Source of the DNA: Cliona cf. orientalis
Taxonomy: Eukaryota; Porifera; Demospongiae; Clionaida; Clionaidae
Assembly: GCA_963930775.1 (NCBI GenBank)
Contig: OZ005689.1
Span: 27,205,798 to 27,269,797 of the forward strand
Reading direction: 5' to 3'
DNA length: 64,000 nt
Under the pieces are notes generated by a model. The model was given only the letters and a program-made list of their open reading frames with translations, was not told the origin of the DNA and did no database searches. Made by a program: the position numbers and the translations under genes. Positions 22,632 to 34,311 of this stretch are shown here, one piece after another; position 1 is the first letter of the stretch, and each line of letters opens with the position of its first letter.

Positions 22632-23472
22632 AAATTTGATAAAGACATGTGCATGTAGATGACTGACTTGTCACTTATTGTAGCACACTGGCAGATAGGC
22701 TTCTTGGTTTGTTGTGCTAACTGCTGACACGGCACTAGCATTGCTGTATGGCACACGTGATACTGCTGCATAATTATGTGTACGCATATACGCAATCACA
22801 TGCAATGTGTGTGCATGTGCACGTATTCTTGTGGTTTACTTCTTGCAAGATTATTGTGCTTTGATCTGTATGAGCAGTAATAGTAATCATGTAATCTGCT
22901 CAGTGCACTTGCTGCTTCGTTTCTTATTCCAATATGAACAGTGCTGAGGGTTTAGCACCAGTGATGTTATGGAGAGTATAATCATATTTTGTGGGAGGGA
23001 GTCAATCTCATTTGGAGGTCCATGGTTATAAGTACACGTATAGAGGGTCACATATATAACCCACCAATATACCATCGATATACCCTATCCCCTAATGAAA
23101 AGTACTACCCCCCTCCAATCAAGTTAGTTCTCTGAAGGCAAACCAAAATGCGCTTGCCCATTTCAGTTAGAACACTATTGTAGCATCTACACAAGTTAGG
23201 GTGTCTTATAAAATGTTTCGCTGGTATGGGATGGGGGAGGTGGTGGGAGTGGAATGTGTTGAAGCACTGCCATCTAGGGAGATCTGGGGTCACCCCCTTC
23301 CCCAAAAAGAAGTATTTTAAACACCTGAGATCGACATTTCAGTCACCTTTTGACCAAAATTAGTGTTGATTTCAAAGCAATATGATCATCACCTCCCCTT
23401 TGACCACACACAGCACTATGAAGGACTATTCACGGTTCCTTCTCCGTTGCTTTGTTCTCCACCGCTTAACTA
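22632..23472. other. Non-coding stretch
   Basis: No gene recognised. Local TGTGTGCATGTG runs lie near 22800. Confidence 0.4.
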
Positions 23473-24703
23473 ATGGGTGTAGAGGTGCATGTTGTATTTG
23501 ACAACCCTGGTAGACAGCCTAATACACCTAAGTCATTCAAATGTAAGCGTAGGGATGACACAGCCTCACTATCCACTGATCATAAGCATGTGACATTCTC
23601 TGATACATGCCCTGTACCATTTAAGTGGAGAGACTGCCTTGCTTGTAGGGAGTGTAAGAGAGCCTTAATTGGTTTTGTATCTGGGTCAGTCATTTAAGCA
23701 GTTTGCAGTGGGTACATGTAGGCTTAGAGAGCATCAAAAGGTCGTTTTGGCTGGGTGTTTCAGTGGTGTGGAGGACGACCAAGACTGGGAAGTAACAACT
23801 AGTCTAGGGGTGTACAACCTGACCCTGACCCTACCCTGTCCTGTGGAGCTAAGGAGGCTGACACCAGAGTTTGGCTGCAGATGCTGAGAAGTCCAAGAAT
23901 GCGCGAACTAGAGTGCTCTCCACACACGGATGTATACCATATTGGACTACCATTAGTATGTGTCCTATTTTGCTTGTTTTGGAAAGTCCACCTTTTTGAA
24001 AGTTTTTCCAGCATGCCTCATTTATCAATATGTCCCAAGGTACACTAGCAAGCACATGTGATAGTAATCATGAATTATGGTTCTTGAGTTTTATTCATCT
24101 TATTGGAACTGTATATTTTGTGTTCATTCAAGTACGACTGTCCAAGAGGTTTGTTAAATGCCTTCTGTTGTAGTGATCCCATCTCCCAGCATAAACAATG
24201 GCTTGACTGCATTAGATCCACCATATGGGAGAATATTGAATTTGAGGATAAGCGTTCTCCCTCTTGGGAGGCCCTACGACGACACTGGCTCCACTCATGC
24301 TGGGTATAACACTTCCGGGGACAAGCATGCAGGAATACATACCACCTATTGGATGTCAATGAGTTTGGATGAAAGGTGGTGGATGGCTGTCTAGAAATAG
24401 ACTGGGATGATTCCAGCAACTTTGAGCAAGTGAAAGAAAGTGTGGATCTGTTATTGAGGGGGTGTAGGTGTAAGGAAAGGTTGTTGTAATAACATGTTCC
24501 TGCTTCAAAGCTGGTGTTAAGTGTGGGCCTGGATGTAGATGTACAAATTATGAGAACTTACCCAAGTCTAGAAATCAGCCCAATGACAACGGAGTAGAAC
24601 AGCTGCAGGATGACCTCGATTTTTGATTGGAGGATGGTGATGATGAGACCACATCGTGTACCAGTGATCATGAAGAGACCTTATCTGAAGATGATGACTA
24701 GTG
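23473..24703 (+). pseudogene. Decayed gene with nuclease-like acidic motifs and a C-terminal CXC domain
   Basis: Successive plus frames give VVFDNPGRQPNTPKSF (23473), KWRDCLACRECKRALIGF, EADTRVWLQML and HTDVYHIGLPL (about 23845-23960), PSWEALRRHWLHSCWV (24265), VKESVDLLLRGCRCK, then CSCFKAGVKCGPGCRCTN (about 24505) and an acidic tail SDHEETLSEDDD ending 24703. The Cys spacing at the end is that of a CXC (Tesmin/TSO1-like) DNA-binding domain. The EADxR and DTDV motifs resemble the acidic centre of PIN/FEN-like nucleases; that is inference. At least four frame changes make it a pseudogene. A relative with the same acidic motifs is at 26.1-28.1 kb. Confidence 0.6.
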
Positions 24704-25200
24704 CTCTATTGCTCGCTTGCTCACCCTCGCTCACATCCTCCCCCTACACCCCTTATGTACCTCTCTCTCCCCCTTCAACTGTTCACTTACTTACCTCTCC
24801 CCCCATGATATATGTATATGTACTTACTCTTTCTCTCCCTCCCCTCCCTCCCTCTCCCGTCTCTCTCCCTCTCCTCACAAACGCTATCCATCATGCAGGT
24901 AACAAAGAGCTACCAGAAGCACAGGATGGGTGGGAGTATGGGAGAGCCCGGGCCTGTGACGCAGTTCCACTGCCTAGAAAAGGTGCCACCTGGACCTTGG
25001 GGTTTAGCCTTCTATCAATGAAACTTTCTCTTCTCTCCACACATACACGATTCCATCATGCAGGTGACGAAATAGCTAGGAGGCACAGGGTGGGTGGGAG
25101 TATGGGAAGGGTGTAAGGGAGGGGGGCAGCGATGCAGTTCCACCGCCTAGCCTAGCGAAGGTGCTGTCTGAACCTCAGGTTTTAGCCTTTTTTTAGAGAG
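24704..25200. repeat. CT-rich tract and a tandem duplication of about 170 bp
   Basis: 24715-24880 is CT-rich low complexity. 24885-25020 and 25055-25190 are two diverged copies of one unit (CATCATGCAGGTRACRAA, GGTGGGAGTATGGGA, GCAGTTCCACYGCCTAG, GTTTAGCCTT). Confidence 0.75.
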
Positions 25201-25348
25201 GCTGACTTCTGAGGTGCCAAGAGAACTGCTATATCAGTGTCCTCAGTCATACTTCCAAACCCCAGGCTGTTGAGACTGCTGAGAGAACCTTGAACAAAGC
25301 TTAACGAGTCAAGAAAACCTTCAATGTTGTTCAAGAATATTACTGATA

Positions 25349-25613
25349 CCGTATTTCCTCGAAATCTTGCCATGGCGAGATTTAATTTCAAGTCGCTGCA
25401 CCCTGCAGCGAAATTTCAAGGGCGGCGACTAGTCCACTCACCCGCCTCGTGCCTATGCACTCGTCCATTTTGACAGTGTGAATTGCGCATGTGTGCCTGC
25501 ACTCCACGTATACTTTGAATCCGACGACCCTTTTCCATGCAGCGAGATTTCGAGGGCGGTGTTTATTGGAACCAATCTCCTTCTAGGTGCAGCGAGATTT
25601 CGAGGAAATACGG
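25349..25613. mobile_element. TA-flanked MITE, CCGTATTTCC ends, 265 bp
   Basis: Ends CCGTATTTCCTCGAAATCT and, inverted, CCGTATTTCCTCGAAATCT, with TA at 25347-25348 and 25614-25615. It lies directly upstream of a Tc1-like fragment, so it may have inserted into that element. Confidence 0.88.
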
Positions 25614-25615
25614 TA

Positions 25616-25850
25616 TCTAGTGTCTTGCAGTGGGCAGAAAATGTCTTTGGTACTATTTTTGCCACCATACTCACCCGACTACAATCCCATAGAGGAATCC
25701 TTCTCCAAAGTTAAGCTCCAACTCAAATCAATGGACAAGGAAGCCAATGTATGTGATGACCCAGAAACATTAGTGCTTTCTGCATTCTCCTTCATAACTG
25801 CACAGGACTGCCACCATTGGATAGAACATGCATCTATATACAAGGCTTAA
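25616..25850 (+). pseudogene. C-terminal fragment of a Tc1-like transposase
   Basis: LFLPPYSPDYNPIEESFSKVK followed by LQLKSMD, FITAQDCHHWIEHASIY and a stop at 25850 matches the end of the DD34E enzyme at 10.7-11.0 kb, with the catalytic Glu in PIEE. The two catalytic Asp regions are missing. The residue pattern is different enough to be another copy rather than a recent duplicate. Confidence 0.8.
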
Positions 25851-26700
25851 TTAAAATTTAATTTCTATATTTCATCCCGGGTGAAAAGGACTGCGCAAAT
25901 ACACGGTTAGCACGAGCATGGATGGGTACAACGCGTATATCCACAGAAATACATGAAATATTGATCGTTCATGCCCAAACGGGTGGGTGCAAGCGGTTCA
26001 AAAATTAACGACGATGGCGTTTCAGGTTAACTTAATTAAGGGAAAAGGGATTTTCTTAAACTTGGGATGGTTCATGAGTTTCTGATAGAGCATTCAAGCA
26101 AATATTATAGTCAGAGCCTATTGCCTTTTCTACATACACTGTTTAGTTTCCTAACCACCCGCAACCAACGAAGCTCATCCCATATATTGGTATCACTGCC
26201 TAATACCACTGTTAGAAGAAGTTGAAGATATGCAATGGTACCATACATTATAATCTGCTTCACCATTGTTATTTTTTAACATATCTAACTGTATCTTGGT
26301 CCCTTCATATATGGCACAGGGACACTATATCCGCATAATCAAGGATTATGTTTGCAGAGATTGCTATCCTCACCAAGCTTTATAAATTGTTTCATTAAAT
26401 ATGATATAAATTCTTTTTTCAACTTTTCATTTGCCAACATCTGCTGGTATTTACTGCATTGTGGAATTGGTTCATTGGTACTAATTTTACATTCATCTAC
26501 ATTTAATTTTCCAGTTTTATCTGCTCTCTTCTCATGCAATAAATCCCTAGGCTTAGGTAGGTATTGTGGTTTATCTACTATTATCCTAATCACATTAGCT
26601 CCTCTTTGTGTTCCAAGCTTGATCACTATTCTATCCCATAAATATTTTGCATATGATGAAAAGGTTGTAACATAGGTGGTGGCGGTTGGTGAAGCATATA

Positions 26701-27080
26701 CCATAGAATCCCGCGATTACGCCCCCCCTTTGTGCATGCTAGGATTGGGCAAAAGTGGGGAGGGGGCTTATACGCGGGATCCTTACATTTCCGTGTGACG
26801 ACCATTACCGACAGTCGAATGCCACGTGGGCGCGCGATCTCTGCACTTTCTCTGGCTGTTTGGTGGGCAAAACTCGAGAAAAACGACGAAGTAAGGCATA
26901 ATATGACACAAATAGCTAGTTTGCTAGCTGTAGCTACTGTTTTTGTTGATTTATGGGCTCCATTTTACAGTCAGGGAGGGGGGGCTTATACGCGAGACAA
27001 AAGTACCTATGCAGGAACTTGAGCTAAAAATGGAGGGGGGGCTTATGCGCGAGGGGGGGCGTAATCGCGGGATTCTACGG
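26701..27080. mobile_element. TA-flanked MITE, 380 bp
   Basis: Ends CCATAGAATCCCGCGATTACG and inverted CCGTAGAATCCCGCGATTACG, with TA at 26699-26700 and 27081-27082. G/C-rich repeats of CTTATACGCG lie inside. It splits the minus-strand gene at 26.1-28.1 kb. Confidence 0.88.
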
Positions 27081-27176
27081 TACTAGTAAAAAAATCCACA
27101 ATGAGCTCGTGGTGATTGCAAAATAGGGCAGCTGGGTGTAAATGTCTGAATTTGGTAAATTGCCTCCAGGCCCGGC

Positions 27177-27591
27177 GCAACCAGTACGGCTGGTAGGGCT
27201 ATGGCCGTACCACTTTTGTGCCTATCATACAAGGAGCTAGCTACTTACTTCAACTGAGAACTTGAACTATTCTTCCCACTTCAGTGGCTCTAGTATCAGA
27301 TCAGAATAGTCTGTTTCCATTAGATGCACACCTTTTGTTAGCTCCACCCCCATTTGGTAAGGATGGTCACTACAATTATTTAGCCTATGCCTCAATCAGC
27401 AGGAATTTGATAGTTCTTGCAGCATTGCACTTGTTAACAGTCAGAAATTCAGACCGTATGATAAGAGTGGCAGCTTTTTCTTAAAATAGCTAGCAGCTGA
27501 AAGGAAGTTCATCCACCGTTTAGTAGCTTCCAGTTCTCCCCCCCCCCCCCCCCATGGCCGCACCACCTTAAATTTGCTTGCTCCGGGCCTG
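27177..27591. mobile_element. Probable hAT-like MITE, 415 bp
   Basis: Ends CAGGCCCGGCGCAA and inverted CAGGCCCGGAGCAA. It contains a run of C (27539-27553). No convincing target duplication was found, so the outer limits are approximate. It interrupts the same minus-strand gene. Confidence 0.55.
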
Positions 27592-28357
27592 AACACGCTT
27601 TTATTACAAGTCCACATCTGGCCAGTGGGATTGCATATAGCCAGCGGCAGGGGAAAGGTTTGTTTATATCCTTTAGTAGGGCTTTTATATGCACTACTTA
27701 AGAGTAGAGTAGCTTGATTTAATTTAGTATTCATCTTGGCAGAGTCCCTCCCTACCTTTACTAAAAGTTTTAAGTTTTTGTCGCCATCGTTTGTTTTAAC
27801 TCTGTTGGTGGAATCAATGTGCATTGTCGTATGTAAGAAAATATGCGCTCCTGACCTATTACTAAGTAAATCCTGAATATTTGCAGCTGCCAGTGGTGGA
27901 TTATGAACAAAAATGTTGCACAGTGCCCGTTTCTCAGATATTTTGAAGATATGTTTGTTGGCAAGTATGTCAAAAATTAAACTTTTTCTTGTACAGTTCT
28001 GAATTAACTTACGCTTTTGTAACTTAAACACGTGTGAATCCAGCCCAGTGACGACTGTATCAAGGTATACCATAAAATCTGCCATCTCTACCATTCTAAA
28101 GTGGGATGGTCAAGTAGTTATTTGTTTTAATTTTCTGTTAACAATGCATTCCTGAGCTTCATCTAGGGCTAAACTATGATAGGGCCTAGCTTTGTAACTA
28201 ACTGTCCATTGACCATTTTCTTAAAATTCTCCAGTATCTGCTTGGGGTATGTATAACTATCAGCTAAAGCGCTGATACTTAATACTTCATATTTATCCCT
28301 ACTGTATGAAAAAAAAGTTCCGTTAGTATCTTGAGCCACGAGTTACGCAAAAGCTAA

Positions 28358-30460
28358 TTGCCAGATCGGATAAAATATAAGGCAACCATTCATCGAGGTA
28401 AAGCTAGAAGCTTTTGTTCAAAGTGGTATGAGTTTCACGATTGGTTGGAATATTCTCCCAAGACGGATAAAATGTTCTGCTTTGTGTGCCGTGCATTTGC
28501 TCACAAAGTTATTGGAAGCGTGGGTCAAGTTGATCCTGCCTTTACGACATCTGGGACCCAAGCAAGTCGGAAAGATGCAAGAAAAGTACTTTCCAGACAT
28601 CAAGCTAGCTTCGTTCATAAGCAAGCAGCATTATGTCAGAAAGATTTTGAGACCATAACACCAATTAATCTCCAGCTGGATAAAGCCGCTGCTATTGAAG
28701 CATCTAGGCTTAAGGAGCAACAAGAGAGAAATCGGCAGATCCTGTATCGTATAATTGATGTTGTTGTTTTGGCCAAAACTGGTCACCCTTTGAGAGGTCA
28801 TCGTGAAAATAGTGACTCTCAAAATCGAGGCCTTCTTTTAGAAATCACGCATCTTTTGGCACAATATGATCCTGTTCTGAAGGAACACTTTCAAAATAGC
28901 CCCAGAAATGCTACTTATGTATCAAATACCATTCAAAATGAAATAATAGCTGCTCTATACCAGAATATGATTGAGGAGCTCAAGAAAGAATTTCAAGCAG
29001 CTACTTGTTTTAGTGTAATGATGGATGAAGCAAGTGACGCAGGATATAAAGAACAAGTGTCAGTTGTTGTGAGGTATGTGGATGTATCCTTTGTAATTCA
29101 GGAGAGACTTGTGAATATAGAATGTACTGATAGCACTGATGCTGAAGCATTACTTCAAATTTTATTAAACAGTATTACAAAAGTTGGGTTAACAATTGAT
29201 AAGCTTGTTGGCCAGTGCTATGACGGTGCCAGCAATATGAGTGGTGCAATTGCTGGTGTGCAGGCTAAGGTAAAAGCCCTTCAACCGAGAGCAATATATA
29301 CTCACTGCTATTCTCACTGTACTAATCTAATCCTTGTCGAAGCGATATCCAGCAACCAATATTCAAGAAATTTCTTTGGTGTGTTGCAGAACCTCTATAC
29401 GTTTCTAGAAGCTAGTCCACACCGTCATGCCAAGCTTGAGGCTGTAATATTCCAAGTAACTTCCAAACCCCGTATAAAGTCAATGAAAAAATTGTCAGAT
29501 ACACGATGGGCATGCAGGATAGATGCAATTTTGGCTGTTTATGAAATTATTCTGCAATACAGCTTTAGATGAAATTCAAGATAATTCATCGAATGGTCGT
29601 GTATCTTCAGAGGCGTGTGGACTCAGACATCAGATGCTTAAATTTGACTTTTTGATCTGCTTAGTAGTTCTAAAAGACCTCCTCTCTAAATGTCAAACCT
29701 TTAGTAACTACCTTCAGAAGGAGGATATTGACATTGTTTCTGCTTTGCAAGTAGTAGACTCAACAGTGAAAACTGCAATCAATGCGAAATGAAACTGCAT
29801 TCAAAATTTTTTATGATGAAGCTTCAAGGCTCGCTGAAGAAATGGATATAGAAATTGCTCTACCACGTCCAAGAAAGGTCACTAGGCAGGCGTCTTGAAC
29901 ATCATGAAAATCAGCACTTTCTAACAAGTAATGAAGAAATCTTTCGTGTCACCTTTTATGAAGTACTAGATATCATGATATCTGAATTTGGTAGAAGATT
30001 TAACCAAGAATCTAGGCAATATCTGACTTTACTGGGCGACCTTCAAAACAGGAAGATACCAGATGAAGCCAACCTTGCCAGTGTTGCTAAAACTTTCAAT
30101 CTAGATCCTATTGCCTTGAAGACAGAATGGACACTGCTAGTGAATGATCATGTGATTGATGCTACCAAACCCTACAAGATTTTGCAGCAGTTGGCAGAAA
30201 AGAAGAGAACTGATGTTTATGTTGAACTCACCTCGCTTTTAACCGATTATACGCGAAATGTACGCGCGTGCGCGTTCCTGAACAGCGAAATTAATTTGAG
30301 GCGGAGAGTAATATTTGAATCATGTGACTACCAGGGGTCATACTTCGCCAACGCTTCATTTTTTGTATTGGCAACTGATGGCAATCGTGAAGAGCGATTG
30401 CTAGGCTATCTACCAAGCCCAAGATCGTCGTTTAGTGAGCGTCTGACGGAGTACAGCTGA
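28358..30460 (+). pseudogene. hAT-family transposase-like gene (ZMYM1-like, DUF4371), 3' part broken
   Basis: The first 404 codons (28358-29572) are open. A TTF-type zinc finger is at about residues 18-60 (CSKWYEFHDWLEYSP, KMFCFVCRAF). A DUF4371/RNase H-like region follows, with LAKTGHPLRGH, FSVMMDEASD and GQCYDGASNMSG, the last two carrying the likely catalytic Asp residues of hAT enzymes, then HCYSHCTNLI. The remainder is in other frames (29523-29792 and 29855-30460, RFNQESRQYL to EKKRTDVYVEL). The hATC dimerisation segment (SATAERTFS) is not here; one lies at 44.7 kb. It is a decayed transposase; a host gene of the ZMYM1 kind is the alternative. Confidence 0.8.
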
Positions 30461-30968
30461 GATATGGAGATTACATTCAAAAGAGCAAGCTGAACGGGCA
30501 AGGCAGCCGGTAAGTACCTATTTCAAGCTCATAATCTATGCAAGATGGATTAGCTAGATGATAAAGGGGTATGTTTGGGTATTGACTAGGACCAGAGAGA
30601 GTGTATCAGGAATGTAGAAGTGTTTATGTACTAGCTAATCCACGCGGTAGGTGTCGATCGCGTGGATACTGAAATTAGATTTTTAGCGCATGGAAGCCCA
30701 TGCTTATTGCTTATAAAACAAGCATCCCAAGTAGTTTGCTACTGCCTCGCGACAGTTATACAGGGTACCCAAGTAAAATAAAAGCCTACCCACGCTTATC
30801 ATAATGTCAGAAAGTAGCCTGTGAGCCTTTTTGCTCACTCAATTTTTATTATGGTTATTGTGTGTGTGTGTGCACACTGCACGAATGAATGAATAAAAAT
30901 GATGGAAGGACAGGTGTGAGAGAGAAGTGCGGAGGTGGATACAGGACAGTGTAGAGGGGAATAATTAG
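30461..30968. other. Non-coding stretch
   Basis: Nothing recognised other than a short TGTGTG run near 30860. Confidence 0.4.
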
Positions 30969-31741
30969 TTATATATGATGACGTGTGTGCCACTTCACAA
31001 AACAATCACTGGCAGGGTCACCATTGTGACATAGAAACACACAACATTCCCGGCAGTACCACGTTGATGTCGCTCGGAGGTGAGATGCAGCGTGGAGTGC
31101 ACAGCTACCCCTCTTGCGCTTTGGTGGGGCCTTCTCGTCTTCCATGGTTATTGGGAAGTGGCGATATGGAAGTGGGCGGATGACGGTTCCTCCACGACCT
31201 CGTCTGCGACGGCTGCAGTATTCACCAATCAGCTCTTTTGCCAGCTGAAGGCGAAAGCTCTTGATGTTGGTGAAGGGACACGAGGGACAGTAGTGCTTCA
31301 TGAGAAGGTAGGAGTTAGTTATAGCTACATCGAGCAGGAAGGTGAAGATGTACTTATAAAATTTCCTGCTCTTTGTCCTGCAGCTATAATAACCCCGAAG
31401 CTGATCTCCTCGGTCCACTCCCCCCATGAACTTGTTGTAGCTGATGATGCTCTCGGGACAGGGGACAGAAACTCGGGAACCATCTTGCAGCCTTCGAAGG
31501 ACAGTCCCCACTCCAGTTGGCTGACAGTTGGATGACATGACCATCACTACCTTCCGGTCCAGCCAGGCACTTGCTGACACACTCCCTTTCTGGACAGTTT
31601 CCGAGTCTCCCCTGAAGAGAATATTCTGGATGATATGTGCACATGCGTATGCCCGGAATACACAAGGTACTATCCGTATGCACACAGTATTGTGTACATT
31701 ACTCCAAATAATGCACGCTCTAGCATGTGCCGTGTGTGTGT

Positions 31742-31772
<31 letters not shown>

Positions 31773-32829
31773 CGTGTGCGTGTGCATGTGTGTGTGCGTG
31801 TGTGTGCGTGTGTGTGTGTGCGTATGTGCGTGTGTGTGTGTGTGCATGTGTTTGTGTGACGTGAACATTTTATATAGTGTGCTCGTATGTATGTGTGTAC
31901 ACACTCTTCATACCACTTTTATACTACTATTATCACATCCACACACATGCTACTATTATTCCAGCATTACATGTATACCGATTCTTGAGTTTTGCTGCTT
32001 TCAGTGTAGGTGGAAAACCTTTGCGATCCTTCCGTGCTGTCCCACAGGCTAAGATACCATCCTCAAGGAGATCCTGGAGCAACTTTTCGCTGGTAAAAAA
32101 GTTATCAAAGAACACATGGTGGTTCTTTCCCTTGAGAATGCGTGTGAGATCCTTCACAACTCTTTGCCCAAGCTGCTTCTCTCCGCTACCCTCCTTTCCA
32201 GTATAAATTTGAAAGGTATGGAAGTACCCATTGTGGCTGTCTGCAAGTACCCATACCTAATTTCAGTGTTCATGATGTTATGTGTGCAAGTGTATACATG
32301 TTCATAGGATGTGTACATGGTGCGTGTTCAGGGTGTGTGTTTGTGCATGTGTTGAGGATATTTGCGTGCACATGTGTGTTTAGGGTATGTGTGTGTGCAT
32401 GTGATTGTACACGAGTGCATGTGTACATGTGAGCACATTATGCGTATCTATTCAGGGTGTGTAAGTATGTACGAGTTTGGGGTGTATTTGTTCATAATAT
32501 GTACTGTTGGTATATGTTTGTCCATGTGTGTGTACAATCCGAGTATATAAATGGCTCGTAGCATATACCTTGATTCCCCTTTTTATAGGCTTCATGGGCA
32601 TATATTGCTTCACTGAGGAACGGCCTGTGAATTTGATCATAGCCTCGTCAACGGCTACTTCTCTGTGAGGCTCATACAGCTCGGTGAATCTCTCCGACAG
32701 GTGATCAATCACAGGCCGCACCTTTCCCAGACAATCGTATCCAGGTGATCCCCGCTCTGGAAGGGTGGTGTTGTCCACAAAGTGGAGGTAACGTGAGATC
32801 TCCCGAAACCGATCCCTGGATTCATTGAA
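30969..32829 (-). CDS. piggyBac-type (PGBD-like) transposase, three exons, N-terminus missing
   Basis: Exons on the minus strand: 32829-32569, 32256-31979 and 31611-30969, with GT-AG introns in phase, 394 codons, open throughout. Motifs in order: [28 protein letters not shown] (first catalytic Asp), [25 protein letters not shown] (second Asp), [14 protein letters not shown] (third Asp), and a Cys-rich end ([18 protein letters not shown]) like the piggyBac zinc domain. All three Asp are kept. The family cuts at TTAA and excises without a footprint. The roughly 100 residues expected before SRDRF are not visible; an acidic frame at 32709-33122 may be the first exon. The first intron from the 3' side holds a (TG)n tract. 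A working enzyme is uncertain. Confidence 0.8.
31735..31860. repeat. (TG)n / (GTGC) microsatellite
   Basis: About 125 bp of TGTG with interspersed C, lying in an intron of the piggyBac-type gene. Open frames over it are artefacts. Confidence 0.95.
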
Positions 32830-33122
32830 CTACTGTACGTATGTTCGTTTTGTATTGTACATGTGTATGATGATGGTTCAATATCACTTAAATTTGAGTC
32901 ATGATCAATCTCTAAATCTAAGTCTGTACAGTATGATTCAGAACTTATGCTATCATTCTCATCGTTTGTACTGTCTGAATCAAAGTGATCTTTGTCATTG
33001 TCAGCTACAATGTTCTCTATGGATGTTTCAGCATGAATGACTAGTGTGTCTACATCAGACACAACTGCAGAAGAGTGCCTTTTTGATGTATTGCTGTTGG
33101 TCAGAGTCTGCTTCTGCCCCAT
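32830..33122 (-). CDS. Acidic Ser/Asp-rich frame, possible first exon of the piggyBac-type gene
   Basis: From an ATG at 33122 the frame reads MGQKQTLTNSN and then a long acidic stretch (DSDSTNDENDSISS, DLDLEIDHDSNLSDIE). Acidic N-termini are usual in piggyBac-type proteins. No clear donor joins it to the exon at 32829, and the expected segment between them is absent, so the link is tentative. Confidence 0.35.
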
Positions 33123-34311
33123 AACGTCATTAATAATTCTTTGAAGCCTGTAGAAAGTATACTTGGCCTTGACAACAGTTCCTTACACAATTTCAATGAT
33201 CTTTTTGGGCATTGAGCTCAAAGTAATCACCTTGCCAACATCCAAATACAGCTAACTATCACTGGGGTCAAGTGATGACTCCAATACATCTTGACAATTT
33301 ATTGCAAGCTCATTACACATCTATATATTCAGTTCTATCAACGTCGTCTTTGTGAAATACACATACATACGTTAAGTATGTCTGATATGCAACACTGCAA
33401 TTCCTCCAAACAGCGGTTATGCAATCAATAGACGCTGTTCAGTCACTGGAATGCAATTGATTGCTTGAAGGGCATATGTATGATCAGAAGTCCAAAAAAG
33501 GTGAATTCGTATTCAGTACATCTTGGATCGTGGTTTGATCAGGAAGACTGCAATGGCTTTTTACTCACTGAGGAGTTCCTTGGCTGTTATGCATAGTGCT
33601 ATAAGCTTGGATACCCGCTGAGCTTGTTTCTGGCCTCCTGAATATGACAAAAATAGAACGTACATGTATTATTATGCTGGTCATATTGTAATCACACTAC
33701 ATGTTGTAGCTACCAATAGCTACCAACCTGCATGATGGGCCAATGTGTTGAGATAGAATATACGCTCCTTTACAATACAATGTAGCTTTCCCTTTATCCG
33801 TTGTTGATATCACTGGCAGCCATAGATTTTAGATGTCCAAAATTTCACTTAATATTGGCTCCCATCATGTACTGTGCATATAGAGTAAGCGATCAAAAGT
33901 CGGACGGACCAATTTTCGGACGTGTGTCCTGGACGAACGATAGCAGCTCTCGATCTGGTGCTTGCACCAGCGTGTACCTCAGCCTCTGCGCTACTTGCAA
34001 ACCAGCGATGACCTGGAGAGCTCAATGTACCGCTGCACCACATCAAAGAAAAGCGAAGGGGTTGGAAACTGCAGTTTTCGGACAAAATGATCATTATTCG
34101 ACTTTGGCGCGCAGAAACGGCTATGAACGTCATACAGCCTTTGGATTCGAGATTCCAGACCTCTAACCCTTCCGCTAGCATGCGCTTAAATATTGACTGC
34201 GAATGTAAATTTTTGTGGTCTACCTTAGCGCATGCGCAATATTACTCTTGTCATTGATTTCTGGATAGCAATTTTCATAAAGAAAACATGACATAATCAT
34301 TTCAATTTAGG
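33123..34311. other. Mostly non-coding stretch
   Basis: A short minus-strand exon-like frame at about 33570-33640 (GGQKQAQRVSKLIALC) follows an acceptor-like TATTCAG, of unknown kind. Nothing else is convincing. Open frames at 33801-34181 show no motif. Confidence 0.3.

Larger units (their letters stand above)
26130..28094 (-). pseudogene. Decayed nuclease-like gene interrupted by two MITEs
   Basis: On the minus strand the 5' part (28094-27592) reads DFMVYLDTVVTGL, GNIFVH-like segments and PLPLAICNPTG. After a MITE (27591-27177) it resumes with CNHHELIVDFFTS. After a second MITE (27080-26701) it continues TTYVTTFSSYAKYLWDRIV, VIRIIVDKPQYLPKPRD and ISYLMKQFIKL. A last part near 26130-26250 has EADYNVWYHC and GSDTNIW. 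The acidic IVDK, EAD and SDTN positions parallel the gene at 23.5 kb and suggest a PIN/FEN-like nuclease fold (inference). Stops and frame changes between the parts mark it as dead. Confidence 0.5.

Noticed and set aside
19868..23472. A RAG2-like partner next to the RAG1-like gene
   Set aside because: No kelch repeats or PHD finger could be read on either strand near the gene.
24610..25116. 168-codon Ser/Pro-rich frame
   Set aside because: Translation of CT-rich low-complexity sequence and a tandem duplication; no motif.
31528..32052. Long plus-strand frames with Cys-Val repeats
   Set aside because: They are translations of the (TG)n tract in an intron of the piggyBac-type gene.
33801..34181. 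Overlapping plus and minus frames of over 100 codons
   Set aside because: No recognisable domain on either strand and no splice or start context that favours one.
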